Positions 24,871-33,487 of a stretch of 64,000 nt of DNA are shown piece by piece. The notes beneath the pieces are model-generated. The model was not told the origin of the DNA. It did no database searches and worked only from the letters and a program-made list of their open reading frames with translations. The DNA comes from Pseudodesulfovibrio alkaliphilus (GTDB lineage Bacteria > Desulfobacterota > Desulfovibrionia > Desulfovibrionales > Desulfovibrionaceae). The first letter of the stretch is position 1. The number at the start of each line of letters is the position of its first letter. The position numbers and the translations under genes are program-made. The stretch lies in contig NZ_WODC01000002.1 in the NCBI RefSeq assembly GCF_009729555.1, positions 296,962 through 360,961 of the forward strand. The letters are read 5' to 3'.

Positions 24871-25188
24871 ATGGCTGTTGTTGAATTTCAGGGCGCTACT
24901 TTCGAGGTTGATGAGGACGGTTTCCTGCAGAAGTTCGAGGACTGGACCCCTGCTTGGGTCGATTTCGTGAAAGAGTCCGAGGGCATCAAGGAGATCACCG
25001 AGGATCACCAGAAGGTCATTGACTTCCTTCAGGACTACTACAAGAAGAACGGCATTGCCCCGATGGTTCGCATCCTCTCCAAAGTGACCGGCTTCAAGCT
25101 GAAGCAGATCTACGAGCTTTTCCCGTCCGGCCCCGGCAAGGGTGCCTGTAAGATGGCTGGTCTGCCCAAGCCCACTGGCTGCGTCTAA
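24871..25188 (+). CDS. dsrC: DsrC, sulfur-carrier protein of dissimilatory sulfite reduction
   Basis: A 105-residue cytoplasmic protein that receives sulfur from DsrAB as a trisulfide between two cysteines, which the membrane DsrMKJOP complex later reduces. Both redox cysteines are present in the flexible C-terminal arm: C93 in GKGACKMAG and the penultimate C104 in TGCV. TusE-like homologues lack C93. It has its own AGGAGG ribosome site and a strong terminator, so it is expressed alone; dsrAB are not in this window, as is usual for dsrC in Desulfovibrio. Confidence 0.98.
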   Translation: MAVVEFQGATFEVDEDGFLQKFEDWTPAWVDFVKESEGIKEITEDHQKVIDFLQDYYKKNGIAPMVRILSKVTGFKLKQIYELFPSGPGKGACKMAGLPKPTGCV

Positions 25189-25212
25189 CCACAAGCCGAG
25201 CTTGAACGCATT

Positions 25213-25242
25213 GGGCGGGAGCGCAAGCTCCCGCCCCTTTTT
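25213..25242 (+). terminator. Rho-independent terminator of dsrC
   Basis: A perfect ten-base stem, GGGCGGGAGC (25213-25222) with GCTCCCGCCC (25227-25236), with a GCAA tetraloop, then C and five Ts. Typical for a highly expressed gene. Confidence 0.95.
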
Positions 25243-25303
25243 GTGTCCTGCATGCGGGGGGGCGTCTGTCGGGGGTATAGCGCCTTCAGGACAGTTTTTT
25301 TAC

Positions 25304-25332
25304 TTGCCAATTCTGGCGGTGCCGAGTATAAG
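25304..25332 (+). promoter_or_regulatory. Sigma-70 promoter of rpmE
   Basis: TTGCCA, a 17-base spacer and TATAAG, 38 bases before the rpmE start. Between the dsrC terminator and rpmE there is no other feature. Confidence 0.7.
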
Positions 25333-25369
25333 ACCGAGTTTCCCGCACCAAATATGACAGGAGATCGTC

Positions 25370-25588
25370 ATGAAAAAAGATATTCATCCCACTACGCACA
25401 AGGCAAAGTTTCGCTGCCACTGCGGCTACGAGGCCGAGCTGCTGACCACCAAGGGACAGGAAGTCGAGGTGGAAATCTGCTCCAACTGCCATCCCTTCTA
25501 CACCGGCAAGCAGCGCTTTGTTGACACCGCCGGGCGCATTGATCGCTTCCGCAAGAAGTACGCCCAGTTCGCCCCGTCCGGCAACTAG
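25370..25588 (+). CDS. rpmE: Ribosomal protein L31, zinc-binding form
   Basis: Large-subunit protein of 72 residues that contributes to subunit association. Cysteines in CHCG (residues 16-18) and [14 protein letters not shown] (near residue 37) mark the zinc-binding C+ form; organisms with only this form usually replace or drop it under zinc limitation. AGGAG precedes the ATG. Confidence 0.97.
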   Translation: MKKDIHPTTHKAKFRCHCGYEAELLTTKGQEVEVEICSNCHPFYTGKQRFVDTAGRIDRFRKKYAQFAPSGN

Positions 25589-25615
25589 CTGCTTTTTCCG
25601 GCGAAAGCCGCGACC

Positions 25616-25653
25616 ATATGCCTTCGTTGGGAGCCTATCCCGCGAAGGCATAT
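25616..25653 (+). promoter_or_regulatory. Hairpin after rpmE
   Basis: ATATGCCTTCG (25616-25626) pairs with CGAAGGCATAT (25643-25653) and an inner GGGA pairs with TCCC. The U-run that follows is poor (TGCTTTG), so it may be a weak terminator or a leader structure for the next gene. Confidence 0.45.
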
Positions 25654-25759
25654 TGCTTTGCCGAGTTCGCTTTACAAACGTCCGGGAATTCTTAATTCTA
25701 TTCCGGCTGAATGCGGGGGCGACTCAACATTCTCGCAGCGAATACCGGAGGGTAGCCAA

Positions 25760-26707
25760 TTGAATATGCTGGGACTTCTGGCCTTGGCCGCGCCACAGGC
25801 CGTGGGCGGTCAGGCTGTGATTGAGGGGGTGATGATGCGCGCCAAGAACACGCTAGCCATCGCCATCCGCAAATCTGACGGAACCATCACCACCGAGGTG
25901 AGACCCTGGTTTACGCTCATCCGGCATCCCTGGCTCAAGAAGCCTTTTTTGCGCGGATTCCCCGTCCTCATGGAAACAATGGTCAATGGCATCAAGGCGT
26001 TGAACTATTCAGCAGTACAGGCCGCGGACGATGACGACGAGGAGGGGGAGCTGACCACCTGGCACCTGGTTTTGACCATGGTTCTGGCCTTGGGGGCAGC
26101 CCTTGGCCTCTTTGTGGTCCTGCCGCACTTTTTGTCTGTGGGCATGGAGTTCCTTGGCCTTGCGGGCGATGTCGATTCCTTGAGCTTCCACCTCTGGGAC
26201 GGCGTCATCAAGATGCTGATTTTCGTTGGCTACATTCTGGCTATTTCCTATATCCCGGATATTCGCCGCGTTTTTCAGTATCACGGGGCAGAGCACAAGG
26301 TTATCTGGACATGGGAGCAGGGGGGCGACCTTTCTCCTGATTCCTCCCGCTTTCACAGCCGGTTGCATCCAAGGTGCGGCACGGCGTTTTTGTTGTTCGT
26401 GCTTGTTGTCTCCATTCTTCTTTATGCAGTGCTGGTGCCCTATCTTCTGCTTTTCTACTCGCCGGAGCATTTTTTCGCCAAGCATTTGTATATTGTGGGA
26501 ATGAAGCTTTTTCTCATGATTCCTGTGAGTTGTGTGGCTTATGAGATGATAAAATTTGCCGGGAAATACAGTGGAAATATCCTGTGCAGGATGATGTGCT
26601 GGCCCGGAATGATGTTGCAATTGCTGACGACCAAGGAACCGGATGACAGTCAGCTGGAGGTGGCCATCGCCGCCCTGCGCTGCGCTGTCAACGCCGAGGA
26701 GTGCTGA
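25760..26707 (+). CDS. DUF1385 membrane protein
   Basis: A 315-residue protein of the DUF1385 family found next to prfA and prmC in many bacteria. It opens with [14 protein letters not shown] and has the family motif YHGAEHKVI near residue 180, followed by HPRCGTAFL, and four or five membrane segments. Its role is unsettled. I set the start at the TTG at 25760, eight bases after GGAGG; an ATG two codons later is the alternative. It ends two bases before prfA. Confidence 0.85.
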   Translation: MNMLGLLALAAPQAVGGQAVIEGVMMRAKNTLAIAIRKSDGTITTEVRPWFTLIRHPWLKKPFLRGFPVLMETMVNGIKALNYSAVQAADDDDEEGELTTWHLVLTMVLALGAALGLFVVLPHFLSVGMEFLGLAGDVDSLSFHLWDGVIKMLIFVGYILAISYIPDIRRVFQYHGAEHKVIWTWEQGGDLSPDSSRFHSRLHPRCGTAFLLFVLVVSILLYAVLVPYLLLFYSPEHFFAKHLYIVGMKLFLMIPVSCVAYEMIKFAGKYSGNILCRMMCWPGMMLQLLTTKEPDDSQLEVAIAALRCAVNAEEC

Positions 26708-26709
26708 TT

Positions 26710-27777
26710 ATGTTCGGCAAACTTGAAGAGATCGAAGAAAAATACGAGAAGCTGGAGCAGGAACTGGCCCAGCCCGACATTTTCAATAATCAGGAGCGAT
26801 ACAGAAAGGTTTCCAAGGCCCACGCCGATCTGGCCGAGGTGGTTACCCTGTATCGCGAATACAAGGTGTGCAGTCGCGACCTGGCCGACAATCGGGAGAT
26901 GGCGCATGACAGCGATCCCGAAATCCGCGAGATGGCCAGGGCCGAAGTCGGCGAGCTTGAGGACCGTATTGAGTCCCTTGAGGAAAAGATCAAGATCCTG
27001 TTGCTGCCGAGCGACCCCATGGACGAGAAGAACATCATTCTTGAAATTCGGGCAGGTACCGGAGGCGATGAGGCGGCCCTGTTCGTGGCCGACCTGTATC
27101 GCATGTACACCCGGTTTGCCGAGGCGAACCGCTGGAAAGTGGAAGAGATGAGTTCTCATTTCACCGGATCCGGGGGGCTCAAGGAGGTCATCGCCAGCAT
27201 TGCGGGCGACAAGGTCTACAGCAAGCTCAAATATGAATCCGGCACCCACCGGGTGCAGCGGGTTCCGGCTACGGAATCCCAGGGGCGCATCCACACCTCG
27301 GTGGTCACGGTGGCCATCATGCCCGAGGCAGAGGAGGTCGATGTCGAGTTGCGTCCCGAGGATGTCCGTGTGGATGTGTTCCGCTCGTCCGGTCCTGGAG
27401 GGCAGTCGGTCAACACTACGGATTCGGCCATCCGCGTTACCCATGTGCCCACAGGCATGGTGGTCATCTGTCAGGACGAGAAGTCACAGCACAAGAACAA
27501 GGCCAAGGCGCTGAAGGTTCTGCGTTCCCGGCTGCTCCAGATGGAGCAGGAAAAGGCCAAGGCCGAAGAGGACGCAACCCGTCGCAGCCAAGTGGGCTCT
27601 GGAGACAGGTCTGAACGTATCCGTACCTACAATTTTCCCCAGGGAAGGGTGTCCGATCACCGCATCAACCTGACCCTTCACAAACTGCCGCAGATCATGG
27701 AAGGCGAGATCGACGATCTGACCGATGCCCTCATCAGTCATTATCAGGCCGAAGCCCTGAAACGGCAGGGCGACTAG
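26710..27777 (+). CDS. prfA: Peptide chain release factor 1
   Basis: Reads UAA and UAG stop codons and triggers peptide release. The 355-residue protein has the [13 protein letters not shown] segment with the PxT tripeptide that reads the stop codon (PAT), and the catalytic GGQ in [11 protein letters not shown] near residue 230. ATG at 26710 with GGAG seven bases upstream gives the normal length. It is followed after ten bases by prmC, which methylates the GGQ glutamine. Confidence 0.97.
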   Translation: MFGKLEEIEEKYEKLEQELAQPDIFNNQERYRKVSKAHADLAEVVTLYREYKVCSRDLADNREMAHDSDPEIREMARAEVGELEDRIESLEEKIKILLLPSDPMDEKNIILEIRAGTGGDEAALFVADLYRMYTRFAEANRWKVEEMSSHFTGSGGLKEVIASIAGDKVYSKLKYESGTHRVQRVPATESQGRIHTSVVTVAIMPEAEEVDVELRPEDVRVDVFRSSGPGGQSVNTTDSAIRVTHVPTGMVVICQDEKSQHKNKAKALKVLRSRLLQMEQEKAKAEEDATRRSQVGSGDRSERIRTYNFPQGRVSDHRINLTLHKLPQIMEGEIDDLTDALISHYQAEALKRQGD

Positions 27778-27787
27778 ACCAGACTTC

Positions 27788-28639
27788 ATGGGGCTTACCG
27801 TGCAGGCCATTGTCCGGGAATGCGCGACCCGGCTTGCGGACGTTGATTCGCCGTTGCTCAGTGCGCAGCTTCTGGTGGGCGAGGTGCTTGGTTTGAGCCC
27901 CCTTGCCTTGAGCCTTGAGCGAGACATGGTCCTGGACACGGTTCAGGCCGGGAAAATCCACGATCTGACGGAACGACGCGCGGCCGGCGAACCCGTGGCC
28001 TATTTACTTGGTCGCCGCGAGTTTTACGGAGTCGACTTCGCGGTCACGCCTGATGTTCTCATACCGCGGCCGGAAACCGAGCATCTCGTTGAGGCCGCTC
28101 TCGCTCATTTTCCCGTCGAGGCATCCCTGCGTTTTGCGGATCTGGGTACCGGCTCCGGCATCCTGGCCGTGACCTTGGCCCGGCTGTATCCACTTGCTGT
28201 GGGATTTGCACTGGACCGGAGCGGCCCGGCCCTGGATGTGGCCCGTCGCAATGCCCGTGCTCATGGGGTGGACCAGCGAATCGCCTTTGTTCAGGGGGAC
28301 TTTACCGAGTCCGTCCCTTGTCATGGCTGCGACCTCATCGTCGCCAACCCTCCGTATGTGACCGAAGCGGAGTACGCCAAGGCGAGTCGGGAAGTCGCTG
28401 CCTACGAGCCAAGAGAGGCGCTGATCAGCGGGCCTGACGGGCTTGATCATGTTCGGGGGCTGCTACCCAAGGCCCGCAATGCCCTTCGGCAGGGCGGGGT
28501 GCTGATCCTTGAGATCGGCTGTAGTCAGGCTGAGGGAGTGAAATTTATAATGTCGTCCGAGTGTCCGGGATTCAAGGATTTCGTTGTGACCAAAGACCTC
28601 GCAGGCCATGATCGGGTGGTTTTCATGCGTCGCGCATAA
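27788..28639 (+). CDS. prmC: Release factor glutamine methyltransferase
   Basis: Methylates the glutamine of the GGQ motif in release factors. The 283-residue protein has the N-terminal helical substrate domain, a PRPETE motif near residue 92, the SAM site DLGTGSGILAVTLA, and the NPPY active-site tetrapeptide in VANPPYVTE. It is paired with prfA as in most bacteria. Confidence 0.96.
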   Translation: MGLTVQAIVRECATRLADVDSPLLSAQLLVGEVLGLSPLALSLERDMVLDTVQAGKIHDLTERRAAGEPVAYLLGRREFYGVDFAVTPDVLIPRPETEHLVEAALAHFPVEASLRFADLGTGSGILAVTLARLYPLAVGFALDRSGPALDVARRNARAHGVDQRIAFVQGDFTESVPCHGCDLIVANPPYVTEAEYAKASREVAAYEPREALISGPDGLDHVRGLLPKARNALRQGGVLILEIGCSQAEGVKFIMSSECPGFKDFVVTKDLAGHDRVVFMRRA

Positions 28640-28702
28640 TCGCAAAAAAACAACATGGTCGCGAACCCCTGTGGTAAAAAAACAAATAGTTGCGAGAAAG
28701 AC

Positions 28703-28721
28703 ACACTTTTCTAGAAAGTGT
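28703..28721. promoter_or_regulatory. Short hairpin upstream of lpxC
   Basis: ACACTTT (28703-28709) and AAAGTGT (28715-28721) form a seven-base inverted repeat around TCTAG, about 50 bases upstream of the sigma-54-like element. No U-run follows. It may be an activator site or the end of the prmC transcript. Confidence 0.35.
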
Positions 28722-28771
28722 CTCAAGTAAAAAAGGTTTTGTTTTTAGTATGTTGATAACAAAAAGGCCTG

Positions 28772-28787
28772 TGGCATTGTTCTTGCT
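28772..28787 (+). promoter_or_regulatory. Sigma-54-type promoter of lpxC
   Basis: TGGCA and TTGCT are spaced so that the invariant GG (28773-28774) and GC (28785-28786) are ten bases apart, exactly the -24/-12 spacing. The predicted transcript start is about 20 bases before the lpxC ATG. Confidence 0.65.
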
Positions 28788-28816
28788 TAATTGGCATTGA
28801 TTCAACCGGAGGGACA

Positions 28817-29740
28817 ATGCTTCAAACCACAATACACAAGTCGGTGCGCTGTACTGGTATAGGTCTTCACAGCGGCAAGCAGGTGGAGATGGTCCTTCGC
28901 CCGGCTACCGAGGACACCGGCGTCCTCTTCTCCTTGCGCAACGAGACCGGCACCACCTTCCTGACTCCCGCCCCGTCCCTGGTTGTCGAAACCGGACTGG
29001 CCACCGTGCTGGGCGATGGACATCAGTCCGTGGCCACTGTCGAGCATCTGCTCGCCGCCATCAGCGGAATGGGCATCGACAACATTCTTGTCGAAGTCAC
29101 TGGCAGGGAGTTGCCCATCATGGACGGCAGCGCCGCCTCATTTGTTTATCTGCTCAAGCAGGCCGGGTTGCGCAGGCTGGGCAAGCCAAGGACCGTTCTG
29201 TCCGTCAAGAAGACGGTAGAGTTCGAGAAAAATGGCAAGTATATCAAAGCTCGCCCCCACAAAGGGTTCCATGTCGATTACACCATAGAGTTTGTCCATC
29301 CCCTCATTGGCTCCCAGCGGCTGGAGCTTGAAATCAACCCGAAGAATTTTGTCACCGAGATCGCCAAGGCGCGCACCTTTGGTTTTCTCAAGGAAGTGGA
29401 TTATCTCCACGCCAACGGGTTGGCCCTGGGCGGTTCCCTCGACAATGCCATCGTGCTTGATGAGTATGGTGTCCTCAATGCCGAAGGGCTGCGCTTCAAA
29501 GACGAATTTGTGCGGCACAAGCTGCTCGACTTCATCGGCGACATGGCCGTGCTCGGAGCCCCATTGCACGGACATTTCGAGGTGTTTGCCTCGGGACATT
29601 CCATGAACAACGCTTTCCTGCGTCATCTTGACGAGAACCGGGACATCTACCTTGAGCCGGTGACCCTTCCCGTGCCCGAAGGGGTGCGCGAGACCGTGCG
29701 CGGCAGCGGTCGTCTGGAGCCTGTCTCCGTCACTGTCTGA
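28817..29740 (+). CDS. lpxC: UDP-3-O-acyl-N-acetylglucosamine deacetylase
   Basis: Zinc deacetylase for the committed step of lipid A synthesis, in the cytoplasm. The 307-residue protein has the first zinc ligand in VATVEHLLAAISG (near residue 75), MDGSAASF, and the HKLLDFIGD and LHGHFEVFASGHS segments that supply the other zinc ligands and the catalytic histidine near residues 232-262. It has a GGAGGG ribosome site and its own promoter and terminator. Confidence 0.97.
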   Translation: MLQTTIHKSVRCTGIGLHSGKQVEMVLRPATEDTGVLFSLRNETGTTFLTPAPSLVVETGLATVLGDGHQSVATVEHLLAAISGMGIDNILVEVTGRELPIMDGSAASFVYLLKQAGLRRLGKPRTVLSVKKTVEFEKNGKYIKARPHKGFHVDYTIEFVHPLIGSQRLELEINPKNFVTEIAKARTFGFLKEVDYLHANGLALGGSLDNAIVLDEYGVLNAEGLRFKDEFVRHKLLDFIGDMAVLGAPLHGHFEVFASGHSMNNAFLRHLDENRDIYLEPVTLPVPEGVRETVRGSGRLEPVSVTV

Positions 29741-29784
29741 TCCAGTCCACGGATCTCGCTCAGAAGTCTTTTGCGACCACTTGA

Positions 29785-29810
29785 ACCCGCTCCAAAAGGG
29801 CGGGTTTTTT
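29785..29810 (+). terminator. Terminator of lpxC
   Basis: ACCCGC (29785-29790) pairs with GCGGGT (29800-29805) around a nine-base loop, followed by six Ts. It lies at the convergent junction with the flagellar operon. Confidence 0.8.
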
Positions 29811-30658
29811 CATGTCCTGTTGGTGAAGAGCAGGGCGGCGAGCAGTCCTCCGTGTTCGTTGGCGGGAAGTCTGGTCACGCCAAGGCATTGCGATCGCACT
29901 CCTGAGCTTGCGGGCACCATGTTTCGCAGCAGGTTTTTGAGGGGGGCTGCAACTGCCGGACGCTGGAGCTTGACTCGATACCCAATGTTCGTTCCTTTCT
30001 GGAGGAACTCAAATCTGACTAGGCCGAGCGCAAGGGTTTCGCATTCCATTACAACTTCCCTCAGGCCGTTTGAAGAGCGACCGCTGCGTCGAAGGTGGGT
30101 CAATTGCCGCCTGGACCTGGGAGTCAGCCAAGGCTGGTAGGAGATCATGCCCTGTTCTTGAGCCAGCAGCCTGTTGATTTGGTTGGCGCAGGCAAGGGCG
30201 TCTGTGTAGGCGGCGAACAAGGCGTCGTCGCCGGTAAGCAGGGAGATGAATCGCGCCGGGCGGTGCAGGATGGCCGTGTCTGCAAGGTCGGTTGCGTGTC
30301 GGCGAAGTCTGTTTTCGAACAGGGTTCGTGCGGACTCAAAGGACTTGGCTGCGGCAATGCCGTCGCCGACCGGGTTACCCGTGCCCGGAACCCCCGACAA
30401 CTCGCGGAGGACAATGTCGGGATCAAGGCGAACGATGAGGAAAAGGAGTTGCGCTCCTTCGGGCGGCCTCGTCTGGAGATGGGCCAGGAGGTGGTGGCCG
30501 TCGATGAGTACCCAGGCCATGCTCTCGGAAACCCATTTGACCAGGGTGCCGCGAACCTTCTGGCCCGGACGCCTTCCCCGGCGAAACTGGTCCGAACGGC
30601 GTTCGTTGCCGCCGCCAAAATCGAATGGACCAGATCCGTTGCCGCTTACGCGCATCAT
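29810..30658 (-). CDS. Unknown protein at the end of the flagellar operon
   Basis: A 282-residue soluble protein without recognised domains. The N-terminus is glycine- and arginine-rich (GGGNERRSDQFRRGRRPGQ) and a histidine-containing DGHHLLAH segment follows; the C-terminal half is basic. I set the start at the ATG at 30658, next to GGAG. A TTG at 30781 that overlaps the preceding stop is also possible and would add 41 residues. Its place after ten flagellar and chemotaxis genes is the only functional hint. Confidence 0.6.
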   Translation of the reverse strand: MMRVSGNGSGPFDFGGGNERRSDQFRRGRRPGQKVRGTLVKWVSESMAWVLIDGHHLLAHLQTRPPEGAQLLFLIVRLDPDIVLRELSGVPGTGNPVGDGIAAAKSFESARTLFENRLRRHATDLADTAILHRPARFISLLTGDDALFAAYTDALACANQINRLLAQEQGMISYQPWLTPRSRRQLTHLRRSGRSSNGLREVVMECETLALGLVRFEFLQKGTNIGYRVKLQRPAVAAPLKNLLRNMVPASSGVRSQCLGVTRLPANEHGGLLAALLFTNRT

Positions 30659-30777
30659 TTCTCCAGGGCTGGCGGCGAGCTGTTGCCAGCGGGGTCTGTA
30701 TATGAGCCGGAAGGTCGCTTGGGTGTAGGCTATGCCTCGGAAAAAGGCCACTCCGTGCAGGATGGATGCCGTCGGGG

Positions 30778-31185
30778 TCAAGCTTGATCGATGATCAGCT
30801 CCACATCTTCAAGGCCCAAGCCGGTGGCATTGGCGAGTTGTGCCGGCGTTTTGCCAGCCCGATGTCCCTTGAGAATGATCTCGCGCATGAATTGGGGGGA
30901 CTTGCAGTAGGTGTCCGCCTGATTGACCAGCTTTTTTAACTCCGCCACACGGCCCTCTATCTCGTTGTTCAGGTTGACCAGTTCCAGCTGCCGTCGCTCG
31001 AAGGTGGCCACCAGCTCGTTTTCAAGTTGGGTATTAAATTGAAGCCGTTTGATGAACTCCTCCTGCTTCAGTTGAATGCCAGAGAGCAGTGCCTCGGATT
31101 TCTTCAGGCGCAGAAAGAACATGATGACCACGCCGAGCAGCACGACTTCGCTGATGGTGAGCAGGATGATGAGCAGGTCGGACAT
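30778..31185 (-). CDS. DUF2802-like protein
   Basis: A 135-residue protein with an N-terminal membrane anchor (residues 4-26), a coiled coil at about residues 35-90 and a C-terminal helix-turn-helix-like segment (GKTPAQLANATGLGLEDVELI) typical of DUF2802 proteins. Members occur in flagellar and chemotaxis operons of many Gram-negative bacteria, with unknown role. Confidence 0.75.
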   Translation of the reverse strand: MSDLLIILLTISEVVLLGVVIMFFLRLKKSEALLSGIQLKQEEFIKRLQFNTQLENELVATFERRQLELVNLNNEIEGRVAELKKLVNQADTYCKSPQFMREIILKGHRAGKTPAQLANATGLGLEDVELIIDQA

Positions 31186-31245
31186 CGGGCTTTCTCGCTG
31201 TTTCGTGTGTTGCGGTGAGTCGGAAGGTCGAGTGTGTCGCAGGGC

Positions 31246-31572
31246 TCAAATCTTGACGTTGATGATGTTTCCGGTCCAGGGGGAGGTGTTGGAGGGCTTG
31301 GTTTCGTCCTTATCCTCTTTCTCCTTGTTCTCCCGTTCGGCGAGCTGCTGTTGGCCCTTATGTTGTTGGTGTCCATCGCGGTCAAGGGGCGCAGTGGCTT
31401 CCTTTTTTTCCACCTGCTGGACTTTGCTCTCGTTTTTGCGAATGTGTTCGTGGATGAGCGGGCCAAAGAGCTGTTTTCTGATTTCCGGTCCGGCTTTTTC
31501 CGCATGGGCGATTTTCGCAACATGGTGCATCTGCGATATGAGGACCGGAAGGTCCAGCGGAGTCGAACTCAT
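31246..31572 (-). CDS. Small unknown flagellar-operon protein
   Basis: A 108-residue hydrophilic protein, very charged in the middle (about residues 48-92, rich in K, E and Q) and ending GNIINVKI. No signal peptide or membrane segment. It starts three bases after the fliL-like gene, so it is cotranscribed. Proteins like this sit next to fliL in Desulfovibrio, but no function is known to me. Confidence 0.65.
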   Translation of the reverse strand: MSSTPLDLPVLISQMHHVAKIAHAEKAGPEIRKQLFGPLIHEHIRKNESKVQQVEKKEATAPLDRDGHQQHKGQQQLAERENKEKEDKDETKPSNTSPWTGNIINVKI

Positions 31573-31575
31573 GGC

Positions 31576-32268
31576 TCACCTCACAAGGTATTGTTCGAAG
31601 AAGATCGTATCGAACTGACCAAACCCCATGTATTGGTTAATGATCGCCAGCAGCTCCTGCTTGAGTTTGTCGCTGTTCTTCTTGTCTGAGAGAAATTGCA
31701 GGTCCTTGTTCTTGAGGTAGTAGAAAAGCGCGTTTCGTACGGTGTAGGTGTCTTGTTTGAACTGTTTTGCAAGCCCCTCGTCCTCTGTGCTGACAATGAC
31801 GCGGACTTCGAGGAACCGGATGACATTGTCCCTGTCCCGCTGCTCGATGAGGAACGGATCAAGGCGGATCAGTATCTCCTGGGCTTGGACCGTCTCGGCC
31901 GGGGCCGCCGTGGGAGCCGTTCTTGGTGGCGGTGGCGGCAGCGGCGGAGCGGCTGGCTCGCGCAAAAGCAAATAGAGGATGACCGCCACCAGAAGCGCAA
32001 TGACGCCAAGGGCGAGCAGGAACAGCCGATTTTTGAGAAGCGCTCCGAAATCGAACTGCCGCTTGGGTTCCGATTGTTCGAAGAGCGGTGTCTCATCATG
32101 GACGACAGGTGCCTCTTCCTCTTCCTCCTCGTCTTCAAGGAAGGGTGCGTCGTCGAGATCAAGATCGACCTTTTGCGTCGCCTTGCTGGCCTCGCTGTTG
32201 TCGAGCTGCGCCTTTGGCTGCGTCTCTTGAGTTATGTCTTCCGCGTCATCCGGGACAAGCAAGACCAT
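31576..32268 (-). CDS. fliL: FliL-like flagellar basal-body protein
   Basis: FliL surrounds the stator and helps motor torque. The 230-residue protein has an acidic N-terminus (residues 30-60), a single membrane helix (about residues 78-101), a proline-rich linker and a periplasmic FliL domain ending QFDTIFFEQYLVR. Its cytoplasmic tail is longer than in E. coli. The name is based on topology, the C-terminal segment and the flagellar context. Confidence 0.75.
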   Translation of the reverse strand: MVLLVPDDAEDITQETQPKAQLDNSEASKATQKVDLDLDDAPFLEDEEEEEEAPVVHDETPLFEQSEPKRQFDFGALLKNRLFLLALGVIALLVAVILYLLLREPAAPPLPPPPPRTAPTAAPAETVQAQEILIRLDPFLIEQRDRDNVIRFLEVRVIVSTEDEGLAKQFKQDTYTVRNALFYYLKNKDLQFLSDKKNSDKLKQELLAIINQYMGFGQFDTIFFEQYLVR

Positions 32269-32299
32269 GATGTTCGCCTATCAGGCCGAAAGCCAGAGG

Positions 32300-32680
32300 C
32301 TAACTGAAGATTTTGTCGATCTTCTGGCCCAGGGTTTCGGGGGTGAACGGCTTGACGATATAGTTGGAAACCTTGGCCTGCACCGCCTCGATGATGTTTT
32401 CCTGCTGCGCTTCGGCCGTGACCATCAGGAAGGGCAGGTCAGAGTATTCCTCGCTGGCGCGCACTTTGCGCAAAAGCTCGATGCCCGACATGGTGGGCAT
32501 GTTCCAGTCCGAGACGATAAAGTCGATGTTGTCCTTGTTCAGCACTTCCCAGGCGGTGGAGCCGTCGTCGGCCTCGACGATGTTGGTGAAGCCGAGTTGG
32601 CGGAGGATGTTCTTTATGATTTTGCGCATGGTGGAGAAGTCGTCAACAACGAGGATGCGCATATTGGTGTCATAGGCCAT
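32300..32680 (-). CDS. cheY: Chemotaxis response regulator CheY
   Basis: A 126-residue receiver. D58 in VSDWNMP is the phospho-acceptor, D13-D14 form the acidic pocket, and T and K lie in MVTAEAQ and IVKPF. FSTMRKIIKNILRQLGF is the classic CheY helix. It is encoded beside fliA and fliL, and binds the flagellar switch when phosphorylated. Confidence 0.93.
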   Translation of the reverse strand: MAYDTNMRILVVDDFSTMRKIIKNILRQLGFTNIVEADDGSTAWEVLNKDNIDFIVSDWNMPTMSGIELLRKVRASEEYSDLPFLMVTAEAQQENIIEAVQAKVSNYIVKPFTPETLGQKIDKIFS

Positions 32681-32701
32681 GGGTTGCTCCTTTCGTCTCT
32701 G

Positions 32702-33487
32702 TTACTCAGTTTCGTAGCGAGATCTGAATGTTTTTCTCAGTTTTGTGAGGGCCTGAGAGTGAAGCTGGGAAACCCGGCCCTCGGTTATGTCCATGACTTC
32801 GGCGGTTTCCTTCATATTCAGTTCCTCACCGTAGTACAAAGATATGACCAATTTTTCCCGTGGCGTCAATTCCTCAATGAGACTGGCTACTTTGTCAACA
32901 ATTTCTTGAAATGCGGTGGACTGGAAGGGCTCGTCCTCGGTCATGGCCTTGCGGCCGATGACGTTTTCGTGGAAGCTGTCAAGGCTGAGACACATCTGGT
33001 TGTGCAGCGCCTCAAGTCCGTGGCGAACTTCCTTTTCCGACATGCCGGTGATGCGTTGCAGCTGCTCCATGGTTGCGGTAGCCCCTGTCTCATGCTCCAC
33101 TTGGCGTTGGGCGTCCTCAAGCGCTTTGACTTTTTGCCGCAGTCCTCTGGAAAACCAATCCATCCGGCGCAGCTCGTCAAGCATGGCACCCTTGATCCGG
33201 TTTTCGGAATAGGTGTCGAACTTGATGCCCCGGCTGGCGTTGAACTTGCCCAGTGCGTCAAGCAGCCCCAGGCTGCCGGCGCTGATCAGCTCACAAAGCT
33301 CCACGCTTTGCGGAAGCTTCGCCTTGAGGCGCAGTGCGAGAATCCGAATCTTCGGCGCATAGTGGCGGACGATATCCTCCCGATCTCTTGGCGAGAAGTC
33401 GTCCCAGCCCCTGGCTCCCAGCTCCAGATCACGCCACGGATCGTTCCTGGAAGAGCAGCTTTTTCCAGAAGAATTTGATATTGCCAT
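32702..33487 (-). CDS. fliA: Flagellar sigma factor FliA (sigma-28)
   Basis: A 261-residue sigma factor. Region 2 begins around residue 38 with the PKIRILALRLKAKLP segment and contains LGLLDALGKF and KFDTYSENRIKGAMLDELRRMDW, a signature of FliA. Region 4 ends with LNMKETAEVMDITEGRVSQLHSQAL. I chose the ATG at 33487; it overlaps the end of flhG by 59 bases. It directs late flagellar genes. Confidence 0.9.
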   Translation of the reverse strand: MAISNSSGKSCSSRNDPWRDLELGARGWDDFSPRDREDIVRHYAPKIRILALRLKAKLPQSVELCELISAGSLGLLDALGKFNASRGIKFDTYSENRIKGAMLDELRRMDWFSRGLRQKVKALEDAQRQVEHETGATATMEQLQRITGMSEKEVRHGLEALHNQMCLSLDSFHENVIGRKAMTEDEPFQSTAFQEIVDKVASLIEELTPREKLVISLYYGEELNMKETAEVMDITEGRVSQLHSQALTKLRKTFRSRYETE

